A DNA stretch of 64,000 nucleotides. Source: Candidatus Micrarchaeota archaeon CG1_02_47_40 (GTDB lineage Archaea > Micrarchaeota > Micrarchaeia > Anstonellales > CG1-02-47-40). The translations under genes were made by a program, and so were the position numbers. This document shows, in pieces, positions 53,509-62,751 of this stretch (the stretch's first letter is position 1; the number at the start of each line of letters is the position of its first letter). The notes beneath the pieces were generated by a model that ran no database searches, was not told the origin of the DNA, and worked only from the letters and a program-made list of their open reading frames with translations. The stretch lies in assembly GCA_001871475.1 (NCBI GenBank), contig MNVE01000002.1:124001-188000 (forward strand), written 5' to 3'.

Positions 53509-55850
53509 ATTACCCCCTTCACTTTTCCCGTCGCATTTATCTCTTCTGCAATTTCGTTAACTTCTCCTTCTTCAATTGTAATCTCCGCCTTCAGAAGCTC
53601 TGCATTCAGCGCCATTTTATTCACAGCTTTGTGCTGCCTTATTTGCGAAATAATCTCATTCAGCAGCTTTCCCTTTTTCTCCGCTTCATCATCAATCATC
53701 TTCGTGTCGCAAACAGGCCAGGGAGAAAGATGCACGCTTTCTTCCTTTCCCCTAAAGAGCGAATAAACTTCTTCCGAGAGGTGCGGCGTGAAAGGCGCAA
53801 GCATTTTTACGCAGGAAAGCAGCACCTCATACAAGCAATACTGTGCAGCCCTCTTGCTTTTCTCCCCATAAACTTCCGGCTGGTAAATGCGGTGCTTCAC
53901 ATACTCCAAATAATAATCGCAAAACTCGTGCCAGAAAAACTCATGCATTTTTGAAATTGCGGGATGATACTCAAAATTCTCAAAATCATTTTCCATTCCT
54001 TCTATGAGCTTCTGCAGGCGCGAGAGAATCCACTTATCCGCAGTTCGCAGTTCCTTCCCCTCCTTCCCATTTGGTACATACCCTTCAATCGCCTTTTGCA
54101 CCAGCTTTGACGCATTCCAAAATTTCGTAATGAAGCTTTTTGCAAACTTTATATCCTGATAGGAAAACGGCCTGTCAACTGCCTTTGCGCCTGACATTGC
54201 CGCCCATTGCCTGACGGAATCAGCGCAATATTCTTCCACCAATTTATCAGGTGCAATGACATTCCCAAGTGATTTTGACATCTTCTTCCCGTCGGGCGCA
54301 AGCACATTTCCATTAAGAAGCAATTCCTTAAATGGCGGCTTTCCCGTAAGCTCGCCGCACCTGTAAATGGTGTAATACGCCCAGGTGCGTATTATTTCCA
54401 CTCCCTGCGGGCGAAGTGAAGCAGGGTAAGTCTTCTTGTGGAATGCCTCGTCTTCGCCCCACTTTGAAATCACAAGCGGAGTTATGCTTGAATCCACCCA
54501 GCAGTCGCAGGTGGATGTTTCCGGAGTAAGTGGTGAAGAGCAGGAAGGGCACTTGCGTGCAGGTGCCGAAGAAGGATTCACCGGCAATTCCTTTTCCCCT
54601 GCAGCCACAATTTCTCCGCATTTTTCGCAATGCCAGAAAGGAAGGGGGGTGCCAAACACCCTCTGCCTTGAAATCACCCAGTCCCATTCTACAAAGTTTG
54701 CCCAATCCTCCAAATAAGAAATGGTAAATGCAGGGTTCCACTTCATCTTTTTTGCCTCATCAATTATTTTCCCCTTCTTATCCTTCACTCTTGCAAACCA
54801 TTGCCACGAGGTTAAAAGTTCAACACGGTGGCTGCACCTGTCGTGCACTTTTGGGTTTTGCATGAGTTTTTCCTTTTTCTGCACCTTTCCCTCGTGCTCC
54901 AGCTTCTCAACAATCTTCTTCTTTGCCTCCTCGCATTTCAATCCGGTAAATTCATCAGCATTAATCAATTTTCCGTATTTATCCATCGCCTCAATGAAGG
55001 GAAGGGAGTGCCGATACATCCACACTACATCCTGCTTGTCCCCGAAGGTGCAGACCATCACCAAACCGCTCCCAAATTCCTTATCCACCTCTTCATCAGA
55101 AAGTATCGGCACCTTCTTTCCAAGCGGGGTAATCGCATTCTTCCCTTTCAGTTTAGTGTAGCGGGTGTCAGCTGGATGGTATAAGACGGCAACGCATGCG
55201 TGCAGGAGTTCCGGTCTTGCAGTCGCAATCTCAAGTTCCCCCCCATCACTTCCAAATTTCAAGTAATACAATTTCCCCTCTTTCTGCACCTCTTCAGTAT
55301 CCGTTTTTGCCAATGCGCTTTGGCAGTGCGGGCACCAAAAAACAGGGTGGGATGCGCGGTAAATCTCCTTCTTTTCATACATTTTCAGAATGGAAAGCTG
55401 CACTTTTTTCCAGTATTCCGGCGACATGGTACGGTATTCATACCTCCAATCAGGTGAAAAGCCAAGCGCCATCATCTGCCCCTTCATTTTTGCAATGAAC
55501 TCGCCAGTCCATTCCACGCAAAGTTTCCTAAATTCTTCCGGAGACTTTCTGCCATATTTCTTTTCCACTTTCGTTTCCGTGGGAAAGCCCTGGCAGTCCC
55601 ATCCCTGCGGGTAATACACATTATATCCCTTCATTCTCTTGTATCTTGCAATGAAATCAAAATAGCAGTAAGAGAGCACATGCCCCATATGCAGCTCCCC
55701 GCTTGTGAAGGGAGGCGGGGTATCTATTGAGTAAACTTCCCTCTTCCCATCTTTTTCATCAAACTTATAAACTCCATTACTCTCCCAAAACTCCTGCCAC
55801 TTTCTCTCAGTCTGCGGGGAATATGTTTTTTCCGAATCCCATTTATTCAT
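53475..55850 (-). CDS. valS: Valyl-tRNA synthetase
   Basis: TPPPFTSGELHMGHVLSY; GKKMSKSLGNV; CHS/CGE Zn motif. Confidence 0.93.
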   Translation of the reverse strand: MNKWDSEKTYSPQTERKWQEFWESNGVYKFDEKDGKREVYSIDTPPPFTSGELHMGHVLSYCYFDFIARYKRMKGYNVYYPQGWDCQGFPTETKVEKKYGRKSPEEFRKLCVEWTGEFIAKMKGQMMALGFSPDWRYEYRTMSPEYWKKVQLSILKMYEKKEIYRASHPVFWCPHCQSALAKTDTEEVQKEGKLYYLKFGSDGGELEIATARPELLHACVAVLYHPADTRYTKLKGKNAITPLGKKVPILSDEEVDKEFGSGLVMVCTFGDKQDVVWMYRHSLPFIEAMDKYGKLINADEFTGLKCEEAKKKIVEKLEHEGKVQKKEKLMQNPKVHDRCSHRVELLTSWQWFARVKDKKGKIIDEAKKMKWNPAFTISYLEDWANFVEWDWVISRQRVFGTPLPFWHCEKCGEIVAAGEKELPVNPSSAPARKCPSCSSPLTPETSTCDCWVDSSITPLVISKWGEDEAFHKKTYPASLRPQGVEIIRTWAYYTIYRCGELTGKPPFKELLLNGNVLAPDGKKMSKSLGNVIAPDKLVEEYCADSVRQWAAMSGAKAVDRPFSYQDIKFAKSFITKFWNASKLVQKAIEGYVPNGKEGKELRTADKWILSRLQKLIEGMENDFENFEYHPAISKMHEFFWHEFCDYYLEYVKHRIYQPEVYGEKSKRAAQYCLYEVLLSCVKMLAPFTPHLSEEVYSLFRGKEESVHLSPWPVCDTKMIDDEAEKKGKLLNEIISQIRQHKAVNKMALNAELLKAEITIEEGEVNEIAEEINATGKVKGVIWKKGEFKVVF

Positions 55851-56685
55851 AAAAATCACTCAAGTTCTTTAGTTCAGCGTCTTTTTTTCCCTTTCTCTCG
55901 TTTACCTTTCCCTCGTCTACGCTTATTATCATTCCATCCTTCGGCGCAATCGTTTTCACTCCGCTTTCCTCACTTATCCTTTGTGCATCCACTTCTGCCG
56001 GCACCCGAAAAAATTTCATCCCCAAATGATTCAGCACGCACAATTTCGGCTTTGCTGCCTTCAGTATCTTTATCGTATCCTCGCTTGCAAGGTGGTCAGG
56101 TATGCCGTCATGCATGGGCTTTAAATTGTTCACCACAAGCACGTCGCATCCTGCAAAATTCTTGCCTAACCCCTCAAAATATTCCGTATCTGAAATATAA
56201 CCAATCACTTTTCCATCCATGTGCAATTTGAAGCCGAAACTCGTTTTTTCATCGTGCTTCATCTGGAAGAATTCCATTTTGAATTTTACTCCCTTATACT
56301 CCTCTTCAATTGTCTTGCCCGGCAGAGCCGTTATCCTCTTTGCAGGCAATCCCAGATGATATGCAGAAAGCGCCTTATCTCCTTTCTCATCTCCTTCTAT
56401 GGAATTCTTGCTTCCGATAAGAATTCCCTGCTTCTTGAAGCCGTAATTGGTCATCGCCTCGCAGAGCACAGCTGAATCAGAGCAATGGTCTATGTGATAA
56501 TGCGAAACCACAAGCACGTCTATTTTTGTCGTGTCCTGTCCCAATTTCACGGAATGCACGAGCGCTCCTGGTCCGGGGTCAATATGAAAAGTCAAGCTTC
56601 CGTTTATCCTAAAACCACCTGTACCCCTAAACTGTTTTATGAGGTTTACCCTGCCTCCTCCGGTGCCGATAAAGACCAATTCCAT
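55843..56685 (-). CDS. Metallo-beta-lactamase fold hydrolase
   Basis: VLVVSHYHIDHCSDSAVL; IDPGPGALVHS; start at ATG 56685. Confidence 0.85.
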   Translation of the reverse strand: MELVFIGTGGGRVNLIKQFRGTGGFRINGSLTFHIDPGPGALVHSVKLGQDTTKIDVLVVSHYHIDHCSDSAVLCEAMTNYGFKKQGILIGSKNSIEGDEKGDKALSAYHLGLPAKRITALPGKTIEEEYKGVKFKMEFFQMKHDEKTSFGFKLHMDGKVIGYISDTEYFEGLGKNFAGCDVLVVNNLKPMHDGIPDHLASEDTIKILKAAKPKLCVLNHLGMKFFRVPAEVDAQRISEESGVKTIAPKDGMIISVDEGKVNERKGKKDAELKNLSDFYE

Positions 56686-56739
56686 ATGGAATATTTCCGT
56701 CAATAATAGTTTTATACCCTCCCCCTCAAATCTTTCTTC

Positions 56740-58380
56740 ATGAATAAGAGAATACTCGTAACCGCAGCCCTGCCGTATGCAAACGGCCCCCTTCACCTAG
56801 GGCACATAAGGAGCACCTATCTTCCTGCCGATATTTACGCGCGCTTTCAGCGCCTTATTGGAAATGACGTGCTCTACATTTGCGCAACTGATGAGCACGG
56901 CACCCCCATAGTGGCCGGTGCGGAGAAGGAAGGAAAAACCCCGCAGGAGTTTGTTGATTACTATCATGAGCGCGATGAGCGCGAATTCGGACAGCTCGGC
57001 TTTTCCTTTGACATATTCCACCGAAGCTCAAGCGAAGAGAATAAGAAAATGACACAGCACTTCTTTGAGAAGCTAAAGGAGAACGGGCACATCTACGAGC
57101 AGGAGGTTGCCGCGCTTTACTGCGAGAAATGCCGCCGCTTCCTTCCCGACAGGTTTGTAATAGGTACCTGCCCAAACTGCTCTTCAGAAGGGCAGTATTC
57201 CGATTACTGCGATTCCTGCTCAAAAAGCCTCAAAACAGGGGAGATACTGCACCCAAAATGCATAACCTGCAAAACCACTCCCGTAACCAAAATTTCAAAG
57301 CATTACTTCTTCCGCCTTGGCTCCTTTTCGGCAAAACTGGAGAAATGGCTCACCACAAACCCATATTTGCAAAAAGAAGTAGCCAATTACCTCCTCAACT
57401 GGATAAGGGAGGGGCTGGCTGACTGGGACATTTCCCGCGACCTCTCCTGGGGTGTTCCGGTTCCCGGGGAAAAGGAGAAGGTATTCTACGTTTGGTTTGA
57501 TGCGCCTATTGAATATATTTCCGGTACTGTTGCGCACACAAAAAAATGGGAAGAATACTGGAAAGGGGAAAGCGAAATAACACATTTCATCGGGAAGGAT
57601 ATTATCTACCATCACTTCCTTTTTTGGCCGGCTATGCTCGAGGGAACGCAGGACGGCTTTCGCGCACCGGACAAAATAGCAGTTCGCGGTTATCTTAATT
57701 TAGAGGGGAAAAAATTCTCAAAGAGCAGGGGCTGGTTTGTTTCATTAGACGATTACCTTTCCGCCTTCCCTGCCGATTATCTTCGCTACTATCAAACCTC
57801 AACTACTCCGCATTCCGTTACGGATGCGGACTTCGTTTGGAAGGAATTTGCCGCAAAAATAAATAATGAGCTTGTGGCATCGCTTGGAAATCTCATACAC
57901 AGGACGCTTGTGCTATTGCAAAAGCTGAATAATTCTACAGTGCCCTCACCAGAAGGGCTTGAAGCGGATGACAATACACTCCTTGCAAAAATAACTTCTA
58001 CAAAAGAGGAGATGGAAAAATCAATGCTCTCCTTCCAGTTCAAGGATGCGCAGGAGAAACTGATGGCGCTTTCCGACGATTTCAACAAATACCTTTCTTC
58101 CAAACAACCCTGGAAGGAGAAAGACAAAAAGAAAATAAACAACTGCCTCTACGTTTGCACTAGGGGAATTTCCGCATTCGCAGTGCTTTTGCAGCCGTTT
58201 CTTCCATTTACTTCAGAGAAATTGGCCGGTATGGTGGGGCTTGGCGAGAAGAAGCTTCTCTGGAAGGATGCAGATGCAGAGCTTCTTCTTCCCGGCGTTA
58301 AAATAGAGAAGTTTGAGCCATTATTTAAGAAAATAGAGGATGAAAAAATACGCGAAATGGAGAATAAACTTGGGAAATAA
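56740..58380 (+). CDS. metG: Methionyl-tRNA synthetase
   Basis: ALPYANGPLHLGHIRSTYLPADI; KFSKSRGW. Confidence 0.95.
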   Translation: MNKRILVTAALPYANGPLHLGHIRSTYLPADIYARFQRLIGNDVLYICATDEHGTPIVAGAEKEGKTPQEFVDYYHERDEREFGQLGFSFDIFHRSSSEENKKMTQHFFEKLKENGHIYEQEVAALYCEKCRRFLPDRFVIGTCPNCSSEGQYSDYCDSCSKSLKTGEILHPKCITCKTTPVTKISKHYFFRLGSFSAKLEKWLTTNPYLQKEVANYLLNWIREGLADWDISRDLSWGVPVPGEKEKVFYVWFDAPIEYISGTVAHTKKWEEYWKGESEITHFIGKDIIYHHFLFWPAMLEGTQDGFRAPDKIAVRGYLNLEGKKFSKSRGWFVSLDDYLSAFPADYLRYYQTSTTPHSVTDADFVWKEFAAKINNELVASLGNLIHRTLVLLQKLNNSTVPSPEGLEADDNTLLAKITSTKEEMEKSMLSFQFKDAQEKLMALSDDFNKYLSSKQPWKEKDKKKINNCLYVCTRGISAFAVLLQPFLPFTSEKLAGMVGLGEKKLLWKDADAELLLPGVKIEKFEPLFKKIEDEKIREMENKLGK

Positions 58381-58458
58381 GCGTATTTTTTCAGACTTGT
58401 CCGAAGGACAAGCAGAGGGGGAAATAAAGAAGATGGAAGAGAAGCTGAAAGGCGCAGT

Positions 58459-58734
58459 TTAGGCAATTTTCATTATCTCGGGAGTGTCAAGCACCTTTAT
58501 CTTTTTTTTGTTGTTCTCCTCGTGCCTTTTTCCAATGCCTTTCCTTATGCGCCTTCCAATGCTAATAGCGTCTGCTTCGCTCATTTTGCTTTTTGAGGTT
58601 ATGGATTTTAAGAGCTTCAAATCCTCAACCGTTTTTGAGAAGGCTTCCCTTGCAATCTCGGACCAGTTTATCATTCTAAGCCCTTCCATCTCCCTTTTCA
58701 GGCTGTCCGAAACCGAAACTGTGACGTTTGCCAT
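58459..58734 (-). CDS. VapB-like RHH antitoxin (no adjacent toxin seen)
   Basis: MANVTVSVSDSLKREMEGLRMINWSEIAREAFSKTVEDL. Confidence 0.7.
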   Translation of the reverse strand: MANVTVSVSDSLKREMEGLRMINWSEIAREAFSKTVEDLKLLKSITSKSKMSEADAISIGRRIRKGIGKRHEENNKKKIKVLDTPEIMKIA

Positions 58735-58796
58735 TCAAACCACCTGTCAATTTTTGACAATAAGTGTATTTAATACTTTCTGTGAGTTCACGTATT

Positions 58797-60128
58797 TCAT
58801 ATCCTCGGCAGGTAAGTCTCAACCTCCCAGGGCGACACCTGCAATTTATATTCATTCCACTCCTGCCTCTGTGCCTGGCAGAGCTTTTCAAACACGTGCG
58901 CCCCAAGCGCCTTCTGCACCATCTGGCTCCCTTTCATTTCCTCTTTTGCCTCATGCAAATCCCTCGGCAGGGTGCTCACGTAAAATTTCTTCAGCCTATC
59001 ATCATCAAAATCATACAGATTCTCCTCAACAGGCTCGGGCGGCTTCATTCCCTTTTCCATTCCATCCATCCCCGCTTCCAGCATCACCGCAAATGCAAGG
59101 TAGGGATTGCACGACGGGTCCGGGCAGCGAAGCTCACAGCGGGAAGCGCTCACTTTTCCAGGCGCGTATTTCGGTATCCTAATCAGTGCAGAGCGGTTCG
59201 TTTTCGCCCAGCAGATGTAAATGGGCGCCTCATAACCCGGCACGAGCCTTTTGTAAGAATTCACATTCGGCGCAATCACCCCGCAGAATGCACGCGCATG
59301 ATTCAGCTGCCCTGCCACAAACGAGAGGGCGCTTTCCGACAAATCATATTTTCCGCTTCCGAAAAATGCGTTTTTTCCATCCTTCCAGAGCGACTGATGC
59401 ACATGCATTCCCGAGCCGTTTATTCCTGAAATCGGCTTTGGCATAAAAGAAGCAAACAAATTATTCTGCTTTGCAACCATTTTCACAATCGTTTTGAAAG
59501 CGTTTATGCTGTCCGCAACGTAAAGCGCATTCCCGTATTTGAAATCAATCTCGTGCTGCCCGGGCGCAACCTCGTGGTGTATCGCCTCCACCTCTATTCC
59601 CATGCCTGCCATGAATGGAACGGTAGCTCTTCTTATTTCAGCAGCCAAGTCATTCGGCGCCAGGTCAAAATATCCGGCATTATCGTGCGTCTTTGGCACA
59701 ATTTCCCCGTTTCGCGGGTGGAATAGGAAAAACTCCAATTCCGGCCCGGTTTTGTACTCAAATCCTTTTTCCTCTGCCTTTGCAAGCGCCCTTTTTAGCA
59801 CATACCTCGGATCCCCCTCAAACGGCTTATTCTCCGTAGTGTAAACGTCGCATATCAATCTTGCCACTTCCGGAGCCCATGGCAGCTGCGCGTAAGTTGC
59901 CGCATCCGGCTTTAGCAGCATATCCGATTCATATATTCTTACAAATCCCTCTATGGAGGAGCCGTCAAACCACACCCCGTCCGCAAATGCCCCAAGCAGC
60001 ATTTTCGCGTTTATTTCTATATTTTTTGCAGTCCCGAAAATGTCCGTAAACTGCATTGAGATGAATTTTATCCCCTTTTTTGAAACATCCTCAAGCACTG
60101 CCTCTGGCGTCATTTTTTCCCCATTCAT
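58797..60128 (-). CDS. glnA: Glutamine synthetase
   Basis: FTDIFGTAKNIEI; FDGSSIEGF; GSGMHVHQSLW; NSYKRLVPGYEAPIYICW. ATG at 60128 preceded by GGAGGT. Confidence 0.95.
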   Translation of the reverse strand: MNGEKMTPEAVLEDVSKKGIKFISMQFTDIFGTAKNIEINAKMLLGAFADGVWFDGSSIEGFVRIYESDMLLKPDAATYAQLPWAPEVARLICDVYTTENKPFEGDPRYVLKRALAKAEEKGFEYKTGPELEFFLFHPRNGEIVPKTHDNAGYFDLAPNDLAAEIRRATVPFMAGMGIEVEAIHHEVAPGQHEIDFKYGNALYVADSINAFKTIVKMVAKQNNLFASFMPKPISGINGSGMHVHQSLWKDGKNAFFGSGKYDLSESALSFVAGQLNHARAFCGVIAPNVNSYKRLVPGYEAPIYICWAKTNRSALIRIPKYAPGKVSASRCELRCPDPSCNPYLAFAVMLEAGMDGMEKGMKPPEPVEENLYDFDDDRLKKFYVSTLPRDLHEAKEEMKGSQMVQKALGAHVFEKLCQAQRQEWNEYKLQVSPWEVETYLPRI

Positions 60129-60141
60129 AAAACTACCTCCG

Positions 60142-60242
60142 CAAAAGTTTGAACTTTTGGCATCTGATGCCAAAACCAACGGCAACGCCGTTGGGCAGTG
60201 TCCCGCAGGACACTCAATTCAAATTTTGTCCAAAGGACAAAA
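60142..60242 (-). promoter_or_regulatory. Array of five short palindromes in the glnA 5' leader
   Basis: 60142-60159, 60155-60175, 60176-60194, 60197-60214, 60224-60242, all perfect arms; minus-strand TATA AGTATATATTAA lies just upstream. Confidence 0.75.
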
Positions 60243-60386
60243 GTTTGACGTGTTGCTGGCGCAATCAATTAATATATACTTTTTTGAAAAAAAGAAAACA
60301 AAAAAGAGAAAATACACATAAAAAAGAAACAAATGAATAAGAAAGGCATAAAAATACCGCATGAATAAAACAAACGGGGTGTTTTT

Positions 60387-60836
60387 TTGGAGCTTTCAAA
60401 AAACGAGATGAAAATACTCAAAGTGCTTGCGAAAAATGCGAATTACTCATATAGGCAGATTGCAAAGGAAACCCGCCTCTCCCCATCCACCGTTATGAAG
60501 AATGTGGAAAAACTCAAAAAAGAGGAAATAATAAAAGCGCAAATCTCCCTTGTGGATTACGAGAAGCTCGGCTATGACGTGCAGGTAATCATACAGCTTA
60601 AGGTTTCAAAGGGAAAACTCTTCGAGGTGGAGGGAAAAATCGCCTCGGACAGGCATGTATTTGCAATATACGACCAAACCGGGCAGTACGACGCCGCCAT
60701 TCTTGCCCGCTTTAAAACGCGGCGCGAATTGGACGGCTTTTTGAAGAAGATACAAACATTTCCCTTCATAGAAGATACGGAAACCTCATTAGTGCTGAAT
60801 GTGATGAAGGAGAATCCAGTAAGCGTGTTCGAGTAG
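60387..60836 (+). CDS. Lrp/AsnC family regulator
   Basis: LSKNEMKILKVLAKNANYSYRQIAKETRLSPSTVMKNVEKLKKEEII + RAM-like C-terminus; TTG start. Confidence 0.9.
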   Translation: MELSKNEMKILKVLAKNANYSYRQIAKETRLSPSTVMKNVEKLKKEEIIKAQISLVDYEKLGYDVQVIIQLKVSKGKLFEVEGKIASDRHVFAIYDQTGQYDAAILARFKTRRELDGFLKKIQTFPFIEDTETSLVLNVMKENPVSVFE

Positions 60837-60919
60837 ATTCAAGCGGGGGTTTGAATGATTCTTTATAAAGATTGTGAGAGTAAGACTGCCATTGATAGTT
60901 GTTTAGGAGGTGCATTTTC

Positions 60920-61693
60920 ATGCAGATTGGCGAAGCGGTAAGGCTCTCAAGAATAGTAAAGAGGGGAAAGATTCTCCTTCTTGCATACGACCAGGGAATG
61001 GAGCACGGACCTTCAGATTTCAACGAGAAAAACACCAACCCCGAATACGTGCTTGACATTGCAAAAAAAGGAAGGTATACTGGCGTAGTGCTGCAAAAGG
61101 GGGTTGCAAAGCACTACTTTGAAAATTACGCTGGCGACGTGCCGCTTGTGCTCAAGTTAAACGGGAGAACAAACCTTGTGCCAAAGGATGATATTTACTC
61201 CTCTCCTGTAGCTTCAGTGAAGGATGCGGTGAATTTTGGTGCGGACGCGATAGGATACACCATATATATAGGCTCCCCGCAGGAGGCAAGAATGTTTTCG
61301 GATTTTGCGCAAATAGAAAAAGAAGCGCGCGATTTTGGCATTCCCACAATACTCTGGGCATACCCGAGGGGGAAGCACGTGCAGAATGAAAAATCCCCGG
61401 AGGTAATTTCATACGCGGCGCGCACGGCGCTTGAGCTTGGCGCGAACATAGTAAAGGTGAATTACACCGGAAGCGTGGAGAGCTTCAGGCACGTCGTTCA
61501 GGCGGCGCAGAAAACTCTCGTAATTTCGGCAGGCGGCAGCAAGCAGACGGATGCGGAATTCATTGAAAAAGCAAGGGAAGTGATGAAGGCGGGCGCCGCC
61601 GGCTTTGCCGTTGGAAGGAACGTCTGGCAGAATGAGGAGCCTATGAAAATTACGGAAGAGTTGAGAAAGGCAGTGTTTGGCAAGGTTGAATGA
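60920..61693 (+). CDS. fba: Archaeal class I fructose-bisphosphate aldolase (DhnA-type)
   Basis: LLLAYDQGMEHGPSDF; IVKVNYTGS; GFAVGRNVWQ. Confidence 0.92.
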   Translation: MQIGEAVRLSRIVKRGKILLLAYDQGMEHGPSDFNEKNTNPEYVLDIAKKGRYTGVVLQKGVAKHYFENYAGDVPLVLKLNGRTNLVPKDDIYSSPVASVKDAVNFGADAIGYTIYIGSPQEARMFSDFAQIEKEARDFGIPTILWAYPRGKHVQNEKSPEVISYAARTALELGANIVKVNYTGSVESFRHVVQAAQKTLVISAGGSKQTDAEFIEKAREVMKAGAAGFAVGRNVWQNEEPMKITEELRKAVFGKVE

Positions 61694-62619
61694 GTGTAGT
61701 GAATTTTATGGCAGAAGAAATAAGTTTGCACGAACACTTGGGCACGCTCAAAAGAAAGGAGCTTGCAGTGCTCATCTACTCCTTTTCACAGCTTGCCATT
61801 GACATACGCCGCGAACTGCCTCACAAATTAAGAGGGGGGGCGCACCAAAAAAACAAGTATGGGGAGATAAGAAAAGAGCTTGACGAGTGGACGAACAAAT
61901 TCCTGATTGAACAGCTTGGGAACACGAAGCTCGTGAACAAAGTGTATTCTGAAGAGCTTTCCGAACCAGTAGTGTTAAACTCAAACGCGCCCTTTTTTAT
62001 TTCCCTTGACCCTCTGGACGGCTCCTCCAACATAGAAACAAACAACCCCTTTGGAACGATAATGGGCATTTACGAAAACGACCTTCCCATTATAGGCACA
62101 AAAATAGTCGCTGCCGCATACATTCTATACGGGCCCATCACAACTCTTGTATACCGCGCAGGCGGGGGCACGCATGAGTTTGTAAAGCACCGCAAGGGAA
62201 ACGAGGATTATTACCTCATAAATGAAAACATGAAGCTTCCCGAGCCGGGCAGGGTATTTGGAATAGGGGGCAACCCACTTGACTGGGACGGAAAATTCTT
62301 AAAATTTGCAAAAGACCTTTTCAGAAAGCACAAGCTGAAAGTCAGATACTGCGGCGCGTTTGTAGGGGATTTTTCGCAGATACTGCACCAGGGGGGCTTT
62401 TTCTCTTACCCCGCATCCCTTTCGCTTCCAGGGGGGAAGCTTCGCCTGTTTTTTGAGGCGCAGCCCATGAGCTATCTGATAGAGGGGGCGGGAGGGGCAG
62501 CTTCAAACGGGAGGGAAAGGATACTGGAAATAGACTCCACCTGCGTTGATGACACCACTCCTCTTTACATGGGCAACAAAAAAATCGTGAAAGAGCTTGA
62601 AGATGTTTTGGAAGAATGA
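61690..62619 (+). CDS. fbp: Fructose-1,6-bisphosphatase class I
   Basis: FISLDPLDGSSNIETNNPFGTIMGIY; VGDFSQILHQGGFFSYP. Start may be the internal ATG (MAEEISLHEH). Confidence 0.92.
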   Translation: MSVVNFMAEEISLHEHLGTLKRKELAVLIYSFSQLAIDIRRELPHKLRGGAHQKNKYGEIRKELDEWTNKFLIEQLGNTKLVNKVYSEELSEPVVLNSNAPFFISLDPLDGSSNIETNNPFGTIMGIYENDLPIIGTKIVAAAYILYGPITTLVYRAGGGTHEFVKHRKGNEDYYLINENMKLPEPGRVFGIGGNPLDWDGKFLKFAKDLFRKHKLKVRYCGAFVGDFSQILHQGGFFSYPASLSLPGGKLRLFFEAQPMSYLIEGAGGAASNGRERILEIDSTCVDDTTPLYMGNKKIVKELEDVLEE

Positions 62620-62751
62620 AGAAAAAGAGTTTGAAGTGATTTTGGGGGTATGAAGATGTTTTAGGGTAATGAAGAAAAAGAAGGCATAATAGGATTTAGG
62701 GGAATAAAAAAAGGGAGTGTAAGAGGTTTTGGGAGAATGAAGAAAAAAAAC
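62599..62751 (+). repeat. Three imperfect ~31-bp repeats from the fbp stop to the next start codon
   Basis: GAAGATGTTTTGGAAGAATGAAGAAAAAGAG; GAAGATGTTTTAGGGTAATGAAGAAAAAGAAG; TAAGAGGTTTTGGGAGAATGAAGAAAAAAAAC. Confidence 0.7.
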
